In this document: piece by piece, positions 7,670 through 16,873 of the stretch | Position numbering within the stretch: position 1 is the first letter of the stretch | How the letters are laid out: each line of letters opens with the position of its first letter | NCBI RefSeq assembly: GCF_012726235.1 | Contig: NZ_JAASAH010000007.1 | Location: 1-64,000, forward strand | From: Streptomyces sp. HNM0574 | Lineage (GTDB): Bacteria > Actinomycetota > Actinomycetes > Streptomycetales > Streptomycetaceae | DNA length: 64,000 nucleotides | Reading direction: 5' to 3' | The notes under the pieces: generated by a model | What the model saw: the letters and a program-made list of their open reading frames with translations, nothing else | Told to the model about the DNA's origin: nothing | The model's database searches: none | Translations under genes and position numbers: made by a program

Positions 7670-9727
7670 ATGGGGTCTGGTGAACGTAGGGATGCGGAGA
7701 ACCAGGCGCGCCACGACGGCGCGGGTCCTCCGGCACCTCTGGTGCCCGAACAGGGCGGTCCGACCTCCGGTGAGGAGACCGTGACCCCGCCCTCCGACGG
7801 CGGCGGGGACGGGTCCCCGGGTGCCGGTGCGGAGGCCGGGCGGAGCGTGCCGCGGCAGCGCCGTCGCGGGCGCAAGCAGCAGGCGGATTCCGGGAGTCCG
7901 GGGACGCCGGCGGCCGAGCGTCCGCCGGGCGGCGGCCCGTCCGACGCCGAGCTCATCGCGCGGATGCGGAAGGGCGAGGGGAACGACGACGGCGCGTACG
8001 ACGAGCTGTACCGGCGTCATGCCGAGGCGGTGCGCCGCTACGCCCGCACCTGCTGCCGGGACGCGCACACCGCGGACGACCTGACGGGCGAGGTCTTCGC
8101 CCGTACGCTCCAGGCGGTGCGGGGCGGCAAGGGGCCCGAGACCTCGGTGCGGGCCTATCTGCTCACCTCGGTGCGGCACGTCGCCGCGGCGTGGGCGAAG
8201 ACGCAGAAGCGCGAGGACCTCGTCGAGGACTTCGCGGTGTTCGCGCAGTCCCAGGCCAGGGCGGCGGCCGCGGCGGACGACGACACCCTCGACCTGGGTG
8301 CCGACGTGCGGGCGATGCAGGAGGCCGAACAGAGCATCGTCGTCAAGGCGTTCAAGAGTCTGTCGGAGAAGGACCAGATGGTCCTGTGGCACACGGCCGT
8401 GGAGGACGCGAAGCCGCGGGACGTCGCCCCGCTGCTCGGGCTGTCGGACAACGCGACGGCCGTCGCCGCGCACCGGGCGCGGGAGAACCTGAAGAAGGCG
8501 TACCTGCAGGCGCACGTCAGCACCTCGCTCACCGCGGGCGGGGACTGCGCGCGGTACGCGGACCGGCTCGGCGCGTACGCGCGGGGCGGGCTGCGGATGC
8601 GGGCCGAGGTGGGGCTGCGCAAGCACCTGGACGGCTGTGTCCGCTGCCGTGAGGCCGCGGCCGAGGTGCTCAACCTCAACGAGCGGATCCGGCTCGTCGT
8701 CCCCGTGGCGCTCATCGGCTGGTTCGCAACGGCCAGTGGGGCCAAGGCACTTGGCGCCCTGCTCACGGGCACGGGCGCGGCCGGGGCCGCGGGTGCGGCG
8801 GGTACGGCCGCCGCGGCCGGCGGTATCGCGGGCGGTGCGGGTGCGGGCGGTGCCGCGGGCGGCGCGGCCTCGGAGGGGCTCGGCACCCCGGTGAAGATCG
8901 GCATCGCGACGAGCGCGGTGACGGCGGCCGGGGTCGCGGTGGCGCTGGCGATGATGGCCGGGGAGAAGCCGAAGGAGCCGGTGGCCGATCCGCCGCCCGC
9001 CTCCTCCGCCCCGGCTCCGGCCCCCGAGCCGCCGGAACCGGAACCGAAACCGGAGCCTCCGGCGCCGAAGCCGCCGCCGGAGCCCGCGCCGGAACCGCCG
9101 CCGGAGCCCACACCCACCCCGACACCCACGCCGACCCCGACTCCGACGCCCACCCCGACGCCCACGCCCACGCCGACCCCCACACCGGAGCCGCCCGCCG
9201 ACTACCAGCTCAACTCCCTCCAGTGGGACGTCTTCGACGACTGGAAGGACAAGCTGCCCGGCGGCGGGGACGAGAACGACGGCGTCCCCGGTGTCCCCGG
9301 CGGGGACGGCACGGACGGGGACGGTTCCGGCGGGGAGGACACAGAGCAGGCGCCCACCGTCCGCACCGGCGAGAGCAGCTGGCTGTGGCAGCGCTGGGGC
9401 CTGCACGTCGACGGCACCCGCTACGACCACGGGATCACGGTGCACGCGCCCTCCTCGGTCACCATCGACCTGAACCGTTCCTGCACGGCCTACGACGCGC
9501 TCGCCGGGGTGGACGACATGACCCTCGGCAGGGGCGCCGTCCGGTTCCTGGTGCACGGGGACGGCAGGCAGCTGTGGTCCTCGCCGGTGGTGAAGGCCCG
9601 GGAGGAGCCGGTGCCGGTGCACGTCCCGCTGGACGGGGTGCGCACGCTCCGGCTTCAGGTCGAACCGCACGGCCCGCTGGACACGGCGGCCCTCGCGGAC
9701 TGGCTCAACTCCCGTATCACCTGCTGA
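7670..9727 (+). CDS. ECF-type sigma factor fused to zinc-finger, membrane segment and NPCBM domain
   Basis: A 685-aa one-protein signalling device. Residues 1-95 are a low-complexity N terminus. Sigma-70 region 2 lies at about 97-170 (YRRHAEAVRRYARTCC, DDLTGEVFARTLQAV) and region 4 at about 225-285 (LSEKDQMVLWHTAVEDAKPR, then VAPLLGLSDNATAVAAHRAR). A ZAS-like HxxxCxxC motif (HLDGCVRC, His319/Cys323/Cys326) follows. Hydrophobic segments sit near 343-365 and 411-430. A Pro/Thr/Glu linker (about 440-510) leads to a C-terminal NPCBM/NEW2-like domain (about 570-685). The last domain is predicted outside the cell. The architecture resembles the ECF52-type groups described for Actinobacteria (from memory). 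ATG 7670 is the only convincing start. Confidence 0.85.
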   Translation: MGSGERRDAENQARHDGAGPPAPLVPEQGGPTSGEETVTPPSDGGGDGSPGAGAEAGRSVPRQRRRGRKQQADSGSPGTPAAERPPGGGPSDAELIARMRKGEGNDDGAYDELYRRHAEAVRRYARTCCRDAHTADDLTGEVFARTLQAVRGGKGPETSVRAYLLTSVRHVAAAWAKTQKREDLVEDFAVFAQSQARAAAAADDDTLDLGADVRAMQEAEQSIVVKAFKSLSEKDQMVLWHTAVEDAKPRDVAPLLGLSDNATAVAAHRARENLKKAYLQAHVSTSLTAGGDCARYADRLGAYARGGLRMRAEVGLRKHLDGCVRCREAAAEVLNLNERIRLVVPVALIGWFATASGAKALGALLTGTGAAGAAGAAGTAAAAGGIAGGAGAGGAAGGAASEGLGTPVKIGIATSAVTAAGVAVALAMMAGEKPKEPVADPPPASSAPAPAPEPPEPEPKPEPPAPKPPPEPAPEPPPEPTPTPTPTPTPTPTPTPTPTPTPTPTPEPPADYQLNSLQWDVFDDWKDKLPGGGDENDGVPGVPGGDGTDGDGSGGEDTEQAPTVRTGESSWLWQRWGLHVDGTRYDHGITVHAPSSVTIDLNRSCTAYDALAGVDDMTLGRGAVRFLVHGDGRQLWSSPVVKAREEPVPVHVPLDGVRTLRLQVEPHGPLDTAALADWLNSRITC
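9106..9188 (+). repeat. Pro-Thr coding microsatellite in the sigma-factor linker
   Basis: An imperfect hexanucleotide repeat of alternating CCN and ACN codons encodes about a dozen Pro-Thr pairs. It links the membrane segment to the extracytoplasmic domain, is typical of wall-spanning linkers, and is prone to length variation. Confidence 0.85.
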
Positions 9728-9748
9728 CGTCCGGCGGTTCCGGGCCGG

Positions 9749-12700
9749 TCACCCGGCGGGGCTCAGGGTGGTGAGCAGGGTGTCGAGGAGGTCGGCGGCC
9801 TGCTCCGGGTCGGGTACGTCCGGGGTGCGGGCCGCCTCGGTCCGGGCCCGCTCCCCCGCGCCCGCGCGGACCTCGGCGTCCTGCCGTTCCTCGGGCACTC
9901 CGGCGGCGAGGTCGCCGCGCCGGGTCACGGCGGCGTCCGCCAGCCGTACCGCCGTGACGGGGGCGCCGGCGCTCAGGGTGACGGTGGCGGCGTGCAGCAG
10001 GACGCTCGCGACGAGGAGGTCGGGGGAGCCCGCCTCGACGGCGCGGCGCAGCGCGTCGCGTACGCAGCGGACGGCATCGTGCGGGGAGCCGCCCTCGGCC
10101 GCCGTGATGCGGCCCTCGGTGGAGAGCATCGCGACCTCGAACATCGTCGGCGGGGTGCCGATGGCGGCGAACTCGCCTGCCTGGCGGTGGAGTTCGCGGG
10201 CCGCGGGGATGTCGCCGTTGTCCAGGGCGATGACTGCGGCGAGGAAGGAGCCGTAGGTGCCCGCGTCGTTGACGCCGAGTCCTTCCGCGTCCTCGATCGC
10301 GCGGCGGACGATCTTCTCGGCCTCGGCGGAGTCGCCCTCGCGGAAGCAGATCTCGGCGATCCGCACCAGGATGAAGGGGAGTTCGGTGAGCGCGCCGAGC
10401 TGCCGGGCGTGCCGGAGGGACGCCTCGTACTCGTGGCGCGCCAGCGCGTACCGGCCGTACTGGGCGGCCATTTCGGCGCGCAGTCCGCAGACCTGGCCGA
10501 TCAGCCAGCGGTCCCCGGTGGAGTGCGCGAGCCGTTCGATCTCCGGGAGGACGTCGTCGAGGACGTCGATGCCCTCGCGGCTGTCGATCCGGACGTGGGA
10601 CTGGAAGAGCAGCATGACGGCCAGTTCCCAGCGTCCGCCGTACCGGCGGCACGCCTCGACGGCGACGTCCATGTGCCGCAGCACGCCCCGGCTGCCCTCG
10701 ACGAAGTACGCGGCGAACGGCCAGAGCATGCCGGGGAAGCGGGCGGAGGCCGGTTCCCCGCGGCTGAAGTAGGTGACGAGTTCGCGGGCGACGGCGAGGT
10801 GGTGCTCGTCCCGGAGCGAGGCGTGGTCGCCCTGTTCGGCGTGCAGGAAGTAGCGGAGCAGCTGGAGTTCGCGGTAGGCCAGCTCCTGCTCCTCGTCGCG
10901 GGCGTCGGCCTCGGCGGGCAGCAGGGCGAACGAGTGGCCGGCCCAACTGCCGCCCTCGTCGCGGTAGTTGCGCAGCCACCAGAACCAGCCCATGCCGCGC
11001 ACGAGGGCGAGGACGGCGTCCGTCCCGCCCGTCTCCAGGGAGCGGTGCAGTGCCGAGCGGACGTTGTCGAGGTCGGCCTCCAGGCGGCGGAGCCAGGTGA
11101 GTTGCCCGGCGGAGCGGAGACGGGGCGCGGCCTCCTCGACCATGCGCACGATCTCGCCGGTGTGCCGCCGTTCGGCCGCCTCCCGGTCGGCGGGATGCTC
11201 GGCGGCGCGCTCCTGCGCGTACTCGTGGATGGTCTCCAGCATGCGGTAGCGGATGCCGGAGTCGCCGCCGGGTTCCGGAGCAGTGTCGCGGGGGTGGTCG
11301 GCGATGAGGATCGACTTGTCGACGAGCGAGCCCAGGATGCCGAGCACGTCCTCCCGCGCGATCCCGGCTTCCGTTCCGGGGTGCGGTGCGTCGGCGCAGA
11401 CCTGTTCGGCGGCGGGCAGGGTGCAGCCGCCGGAGAAGACGGACAGGCGGCGTACGACGGTGCGTTCGGGCTCGTCGAGCAGGTCCCAGGACCAGTCGAC
11501 GACGGCGCGCAGGGTCTGCTGGCGGGGCAGGACCGTCCGGCTTCCGCTGGTCAGCAGCCGGAAGCGGTCGTCGAGGCGGTCGGCGATCTGGCGCGGGGTG
11601 AGCGAGCGGAGCCGGGCCGCGGCCAGTTCGATGGCGAGCGGGAGCCCGTCGAGGCGGCGGCAGATCTCGGCGACGGCGGCCGGGTCCTCCTCGGCCCGGA
11701 AGTCCGGGCGGGCGGCGACGGCGCGGTCGGTGAACAGCCGGTGCGCCGGGGCCGGAGGCAGCGGTTCCACGGGGCGGACGGCCTCGCCGGGGACGCCGAG
11801 CGGCTCCCGGCTCGTCGCCAGCACCGTCAGCCCGGGGCAGTGCGCGAGCAGCGTCTCGGCGAGCTGGGCGGCGGCGTCGATGACGTGCTCGCAGTTGTCG
11901 AGGACGAGCAACAGCCGCCGGGTGGCGCAGTGTTCGACGAGGCGCACGGTGGCGTCGTGCTCGTGCTCGTGGAGCTGGGTGCGCGCGGTCGTGGTGTCCA
12001 GCGTCCCGGTGAACAGTGAGGTGCCGCGCCGGCCGAGTGCGTTGAGTACGGCGCCGGGGACGGCGGCCGGGTGGTCGAGCGGCGCCAGTTCGGCCATCCA
12101 CACGCCGTCCGGGTAGCGGGCGGCGGACGTCCCGTCCGGCGGGGGGTCGGCGGCGGCCGCGGCGGCGGCCTGCTCGGAGAGGCGGGTCTTGCCCGAGCCG
12201 CCGGGGCCGGTGAGGGTGACGAGGCGGAAGCGGCGGAGCTCGTGCCGGATCGTCCCGAGGTCGGTCTCCCGTCCGACGAAGCTGGTGAGCCGGGCCCGGA
12301 GGTTGCCCTGCGGGACGGGGGGTGCCTCGGGTCTTCCGGTGCGGGGCGTCCCGGCCGGACGGGGTTCCCCGGGTGGCTCAACTTCCCTGTTCTGTACGGG
12401 CGGGCCGGTCTCGTCTCCGTCCGCGTCGGAAGCCGCCTCGTCCGGCACGGCGGCCAGCAACTCGGCGTGCAGGGTGCGGAGTTCGGTGCCCGGGTCGGCG
12501 CCGAGGCGTTCGCTGATGGCGAGGCGGACCCGTTCGTACGCCTCCAGGGCCTCGGCCGTCCGGCCGTGGTCACGGAGCGTGCGGACGAGGAGGGCCTGGA
12601 GGGGCTCGTCCAGGGGCCGGGCGGCGGCGAGTTCGCGGAGTTCGGGCAGGGCCTGGCCGACGTGGCCGAGCGCGAGGTCGGCGGTGACCCGGGACTGGTG

Positions 12701-13177
12701 CGCCGCGGCGCGTACCGCCTCGGCGCGGGCCGCCGCCGAGGTGCGGTCCGGCAGGTCGGCGAGCGCGGGCCCGCGCCAGAGCGCCAGCGCCGCGCGGAGC
12801 AGCCGCGCGGCCGTGGCCGGGTCGCCTTCGGCGAGGGCGTGCTCGCCCTCGGCGGCGAGGCGGCGGAAGCGGAAGAGGTCGACCTCGTCCGTCGCGGCGC
12901 GGAGCCGGTAGCCGCCGGGGAGGGACTGGACGGCGTCCTTGCCCAGCGCCCGGCGCAGCCGTCCGACCAGGGCCTGGAGGGCGGCGGGTGCGTCGTCGGG
13001 CAGGGCGGCGCCGTCCGCCCACACCTCATTGATCAGGACGTCCACGGGGACGGCGGCGTCGCGGTCCGCGTGCAGGGCGAGGGCGGCGAGCAGCGCGCGC
13101 AGCCGGTGGCCTCTGAGGAGCACCGGCTGACCGCGATCGTCTCGCGCCTCGGTGGCGCCCAGGATCAGATACCGCAC
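9749..13177 (-). CDS. AfsR/SARP-type regulator (OmpR-like HTH, BTAD, NB-ARC, TPR)
   Basis: A large (1142-aa) AfsR-family transcriptional regulator. It has an N-terminal OmpR-like winged helix (about 1-95), a bacterial transcriptional activator domain (about 96-245), and an NB-ARC STAND ATPase. The ATPase has the P-loop TLTGPGGSGKTRLSEQ and the Walker B stretch LLLVLDNCEHVIDAA. Helical TPR-like repeats continue to the end (for example RHARQLGALTELPFILVRIA). The start is GTG 13177, giving VRYLILGATEARD, a standard SARP opening. It is convergent with the sigma-factor gene and lies 199 bp downstream of the asparagine-synthetase-like gene on the same strand. Target genes are unknown; no biosynthetic cluster is visible nearby. 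Confidence 0.9.
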   Translation of the reverse strand: MRYLILGATEARDDRGQPVLLRGHRLRALLAALALHADRDAAVPVDVLINEVWADGAALPDDAPAALQALVGRLRRALGKDAVQSLPGGYRLRAATDEVDLFRFRRLAAEGEHALAEGDPATAARLLRAALALWRGPALADLPDRTSAAARAEAVRAAAHQSRVTADLALGHVGQALPELRELAAARPLDEPLQALLVRTLRDHGRTAEALEAYERVRLAISERLGADPGTELRTLHAELLAAVPDEAASDADGDETGPPVQNREVEPPGEPRPAGTPRTGRPEAPPVPQGNLRARLTSFVGRETDLGTIRHELRRFRLVTLTGPGGSGKTRLSEQAAAAAAADPPPDGTSAARYPDGVWMAELAPLDHPAAVPGAVLNALGRRGTSLFTGTLDTTTARTQLHEHEHDATVRLVEHCATRRLLLVLDNCEHVIDAAAQLAETLLAHCPGLTVLATSREPLGVPGEAVRPVEPLPPAPAHRLFTDRAVAARPDFRAEEDPAAVAEICRRLDGLPLAIELAAARLRSLTPRQIADRLDDRFRLLTSGSRTVLPRQQTLRAVVDWSWDLLDEPERTVVRRLSVFSGGCTLPAAEQVCADAPHPGTEAGIAREDVLGILGSLVDKSILIADHPRDTAPEPGGDSGIRYRMLETIHEYAQERAAEHPADREAAERRHTGEIVRMVEEAAPRLRSAGQLTWLRRLEADLDNVRSALHRSLETGGTDAVLALVRGMGWFWWLRNYRDEGGSWAGHSFALLPAEADARDEEQELAYRELQLLRYFLHAEQGDHASLRDEHHLAVARELVTYFSRGEPASARFPGMLWPFAAYFVEGSRGVLRHMDVAVEACRRYGGRWELAVMLLFQSHVRIDSREGIDVLDDVLPEIERLAHSTGDRWLIGQVCGLRAEMAAQYGRYALARHEYEASLRHARQLGALTELPFILVRIAEICFREGDSAEAEKIVRRAIEDAEGLGVNDAGTYGSFLAAVIALDNGDIPAARELHRQAGEFAAIGTPPTMFEVAMLSTEGRITAAEGGSPHDAVRCVRDALRRAVEAGSPDLLVASVLLHAATVTLSAGAPVTAVRLADAAVTRRGDLAAGVPEERQDAEVRAGAGERARTEAARTPDVPDPEQAADLLDTLLTTLSPAG

Positions 13178-13376
13178 GGCCCCATTGTCACCGAGCGTCG
13201 CAATTCTTCCCTCTGGTTTTCCGCGCGGCCGGGTGCGGCCGTCGTCGCCCCGGCCCGTCCACGGCCCCGTTCCCCCGCGTTCCCGCACGTCCCCCACGTC
13301 CCCTGCGCGTCGGCCTCTCCCTGTCCCCTACCCCACTGGCGCGCCTGCCCGTCCCCCGGGAGGGGACGGCGGCGGA

Positions 13377-15683
13377 TCAGAGGGCCGGGCGGGTGGCGGG
13401 GCCGACGGCGGTGGCGGCGCGGCGGCGGGGTGCGTCGGCGCCCGCCCAGCAGGTGCCGCGGCGGGCGAGGAGGCGGCGGAGCCAGATCTCGGTGGAGACG
13501 AGGTCGGCGAGGCCGTCGACGGGGACGGGCCGGCCCTCGGCGACGGCGTGCAGCGCGCGGCGGACGACGCGGGCCTCGACGAGTCCGGCGTCGGCGAGGA
13601 GCGGCGCCTCGAAGAGGCCGAGCAGCGGGTCGGCGGCGAGGCGGATGCCGGCGCGGGCGGCGGCGGTGTGCGTGGTGTGGGTGGGGGCGCCCCAGCCGGG
13701 CGGCAGCTCGTGGACGCCCGCGCCCGCGAGGACGGCGCGCAGCACGGAGGCGCGGGCGCCGGGGCGTACGCGCAGGGACTCGGGGAGGGCGCGGGCCGCG
13801 CGGACGACCTGGTTGTCGAGGAACGGCGCGTGCAGCCGCTGGTTGCGGATCTCGGCCGACTGCTCGAAGACGCGGTGGTCGGCGGCCTGCCGGGCGAGCG
13901 CGGCGCGGGCGCGGCGCTCGCCGGGGCGGCCGTTGTACGGGCGGGCGGCGGCGGCCGCTTCGAGGCGGAGGGCGACCTGGGCGAGGGCCTCGCCGGTCAG
14001 CCAGCGCGCGGCCGGGCCCGGGCGTCCCCAGGCGAGGGCGGCGACGGAGGCGCCGACGGCGCCGTCGAGCGGGTAGCCGAGGACGGAGCCGGTGCCGTCC
14101 GGGTCGTCGGGTCCTTCGCCTCTGCCGGAACCTTTCCCCGACGCGGGACCGCCCGCGAAGCTGCCGTCGCGGAGCCGGGCCGCGAGTTCCTCGACGCCCT
14201 CGCGGTAGGGGGTGCGGGCGAGGCGGCGGGCCGCGCGGTACACCGTCCACGGCACCCCGACGGAACGTCCCGGAGCGCCGCCCTCCGCGCCCTCGGCGCG
14301 CGCCAACGCCACGACGGGGCGCAGCAGATGGCGGCGCCGCCGGTCGAGCAGCAGGTCGGCGAGGCGGGCCGGGTGGGCGTCGAGGACCTGGCGGGCGCCG
14401 TGTCCGACGAAGTGGTCGGAACTGCCCGCGACCAGGCGCAGCCGGTGGCGTACCGCGCTGACGAGGGAGGGGCCGGGTTCGTCGGTGAGCGGTCCGCCGA
14501 GCGGCCCGTTCTCCAGGTCGGCGTACGGGAGGGCGGTCTCGTGGCCGGTGACGACGAGGTGGTGCAGCCGGGGGTTGTCGGCCATGCTGCGGGCGCGTTC
14601 GAGTTCGGGCGCGGTGGAGGCGGGGACGGTGGCGAGGTCGTTGAAGGTGACGGCCAGCAGCCGCTCGCCGGCCTCGGTGCCGCCCGCGCCGTGCACGGTG
14701 CCGGGGACGCCGGGGAGCCCGGCGGCGAGCAGCGCGAGCGTGCCGGAGGCGGGCCCGCCGGACAGGTCGGCGCCGACGCCGGGCGCCGGGGCGCCGCGCC
14801 GGGCCCGCCGGTCCTCGGGGCCCATCCCGGGCACGGGGCCGGGGTCGCGCCGGCCCCGGGCCGCGCCGTTGGTGCCGTGGTGCTGCGCGCCGTTGGCATA
14901 CGTCCGGGCGTCGTCGGTGCGGGCCGCGGGGCCGTCGCCGGCGGTGCGCGGGGGCGGGACGTCGGCGGTGGGCCCGTCGTGTGCGGAGGCGTGCCGGGGG
15001 GCGGCGAGGCGGGTGCGGACGGCCTCGACGAGCGCGTCCCGCACGCCCGCGAGGGCGGCCTCGGGATCGGTGGGTTCGGGGGACGAGACGACGAGGGAGG
15101 CGGCGGGTTCGTAGTCGGCGATCTCCCGGCTGCCGCCCTCGCGGAGGATCAGCGCGTGCCCGGGCGGGACGCGGCGCACGCCCTCGTACGGGGTGCCGTC
15201 GCCGAGCGCCTCGGGGGCGTCGGGGCAGGCGAGGAGGGCGCCGAGGTGGCCGACGTCGAGCTGGGCCTCGACGAGGTCGGCGAGCGGCAGGGCCGCCGTC
15301 GCGTAGGCGGTGCCGCCCGCCCACGGGGTGTGGAAGACGGGCCGGGCCCCGGCGAGGTCGGCGGTGACGGTGACGCGGCGGCCGATCGCGGCGACGGCCG
15401 TGTAGCTGCCGGGCCAGGCCGTGAGGTGGCGGAAGGCGCCGCCGCTCGCGGTGTTGAGCGCGGCGCGCAGCTGGGCGTCGTCGGCCCGGCAGATGCCGAG
15501 GACGGCGAGCCGGTGGCCGTGTTCGGAGCGGACGACGCGGATCTCGTCGGGGCGCCAGTCGCCCACGGCCCAGAGCGGGTCGGGGCCGCCCCACAGGAGC
15601 TGGGCGCCCACGGGGTGGACGGTGCCGCCGCCCTCCGGGGGGCCTCCCGCGGCGGCGCTGCTCCATCCCACCAACCATCGCAT
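13377..15683 (-). CDS. Asparagine synthetase-related protein with altered catalytic motifs
   Basis: A 768-aa protein resembling AsnB and lasso-peptide-cyclase-like proteins. The N-terminal half is glutamine-hydrolase-like (LGICRADDAQLRAALN, TADLAGARPVF) and the C-terminal half is synthetase-like. It begins MRW rather than MC, so the Cys1 nucleophile for glutaminase activity is absent. The ATP pyrophosphatase loop, normally SGGxDS, reads SGGPASG (about residue 306), losing the Asp. A low-complexity insert of about 70 residues precedes that loop. No peptide precursor, protease or other RiPP gene adjoins it. It may be a non-canonical amidoligase or a pseudo-enzyme. ATG 15683 is the clear start. 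Confidence 0.75.
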   Translation of the reverse strand: MRWLVGWSSAAAGGPPEGGGTVHPVGAQLLWGGPDPLWAVGDWRPDEIRVVRSEHGHRLAVLGICRADDAQLRAALNTASGGAFRHLTAWPGSYTAVAAIGRRVTVTADLAGARPVFHTPWAGGTAYATAALPLADLVEAQLDVGHLGALLACPDAPEALGDGTPYEGVRRVPPGHALILREGGSREIADYEPAASLVVSSPEPTDPEAALAGVRDALVEAVRTRLAAPRHASAHDGPTADVPPPRTAGDGPAARTDDARTYANGAQHHGTNGAARGRRDPGPVPGMGPEDRRARRGAPAPGVGADLSGGPASGTLALLAAGLPGVPGTVHGAGGTEAGERLLAVTFNDLATVPASTAPELERARSMADNPRLHHLVVTGHETALPYADLENGPLGGPLTDEPGPSLVSAVRHRLRLVAGSSDHFVGHGARQVLDAHPARLADLLLDRRRRHLLRPVVALARAEGAEGGAPGRSVGVPWTVYRAARRLARTPYREGVEELAARLRDGSFAGGPASGKGSGRGEGPDDPDGTGSVLGYPLDGAVGASVAALAWGRPGPAARWLTGEALAQVALRLEAAAAARPYNGRPGERRARAALARQAADHRVFEQSAEIRNQRLHAPFLDNQVVRAARALPESLRVRPGARASVLRAVLAGAGVHELPPGWGAPTHTTHTAAARAGIRLAADPLLGLFEAPLLADAGLVEARVVRRALHAVAEGRPVPVDGLADLVSTEIWLRRLLARRGTCWAGADAPRRRAATAVGPATRPAL

Positions 15684-16873
15684 CGCCGCGCGCCTCCGCT
15701 GCCCGAGTGGGTAACTACCCTGGTCCAGCTGTGCGTTGACGTGCCACCCCGATGCGCCGCGCCCGGTCGGACGACCGGACCGGCGGGCGGCGGCCCCCGT
15801 ACCGCTGAACACCTGTTGCCGTGAACTCCTGCTTCCCTCGCTCATGTTGCCACGAGAGCGGCGCGCAAGAGGCGCGGGCGGGGCGCACGAGTTCACGCGT
15901 CGGGCGTCGGATCCGATTCCGTCACGCCCTCTCCGCCCGGGCATATTCCGGTGGCTCCGGCACGCGGCACCGGCGCGGTGACCGATGTCATTCGGCCAAA
16001 AATCTGATGAGCGAAGGGAGTTGGGGAACCGTTCATGCGCCGGCCGGGGCGTCCCCGGAGGCTCCACGGCACCCGGACGGCCGCCGGCCGAGCCGACCGA
16101 GAAGAGACAAGGGGCCGCGCGTACCCGAACACAGGCCCGTACGCAGTGCGTTCGGGCCCGGGGTGCGGTGCGGGCCGCGGGGTCTCCTCACAGCCCGGGA
16201 GGCACCATCACCCCCCGGGCCGTACCGCCACCCGCGGGGAATGAGGTGGCGGATCCCCCCAGTCCGCTGGTCCAGATCAGCGGACCGACCCACGCGGAAC
16301 CCAGCAAACCCGCACGCCTTCTCCACGCAAAGGCGCATGAACGGGCGCACAGCCACACGCCCGGAGCACGTCACCGCACACCGGGCACAGAGGGCGCCCC
16401 CGCACTCCCCCGCTCCCCGCTCCGCTCTCCCCCGCCGCCCCCCACGCCCCTTTCCGTCTCTCCGTCCGGCTCTCCCACCTGCCCGTCCCACGCCTCCAAC
16501 CTGCCGGTTCCGTGCCTCCGTCCGGTCGCGGCGGGGCTCCGTCGCGCGGGGCGCGGGGTGCCTCGCGGGGGTGGCCGGGGAAGGGGTCCCGGGGGCCTGG
16601 TTCCGGCCGACTCGCGGGCGCCGTCGGCCAGTTGGCACGTGACGCGTGCACGTACACGCGTACGGACACAGTTCCCGCCATCCGGGACAAGGCCCCTTAA
16701 CGGTCGGCATGCGGCGAACTACGCTGGGTCCCCAGTGCCTCCCGCGTCCTCGCCGTGTGCGACGCGCAAGCAGCCAAGGAGGCACCCCGCGCGAGCCGCG
16801 CGGGAGGGAGGTGCCTCGTCACCGGGTGGCACAGGGGTGGTGGGGTGGCCGTCGGTGTGTGTCAGGGGTGCGC
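15684..16873. other. Long intergenic region without convincing genes
   Basis: A 1.19 kb divergent gap upstream of both the asparagine-synthetase-like gene and the TPR regulator. Open frames here are random high-GC read-through with no recognisable domain or codon signature. It includes a pyrimidine-rich stretch on the + strand (about 16395-16510) and an AT-richer patch (about 15985-16010). Long regulated leaders or a small RNA are possible, but nothing specific was recognised. Confidence 0.5.

Noticed and set aside
15821-16642. 273-aa plus-strand frame in the long intergenic region
   Set aside because: Arg/Pro/Ser-rich translation without domain, ribosome-binding site or codon pattern; other frames are equally open.
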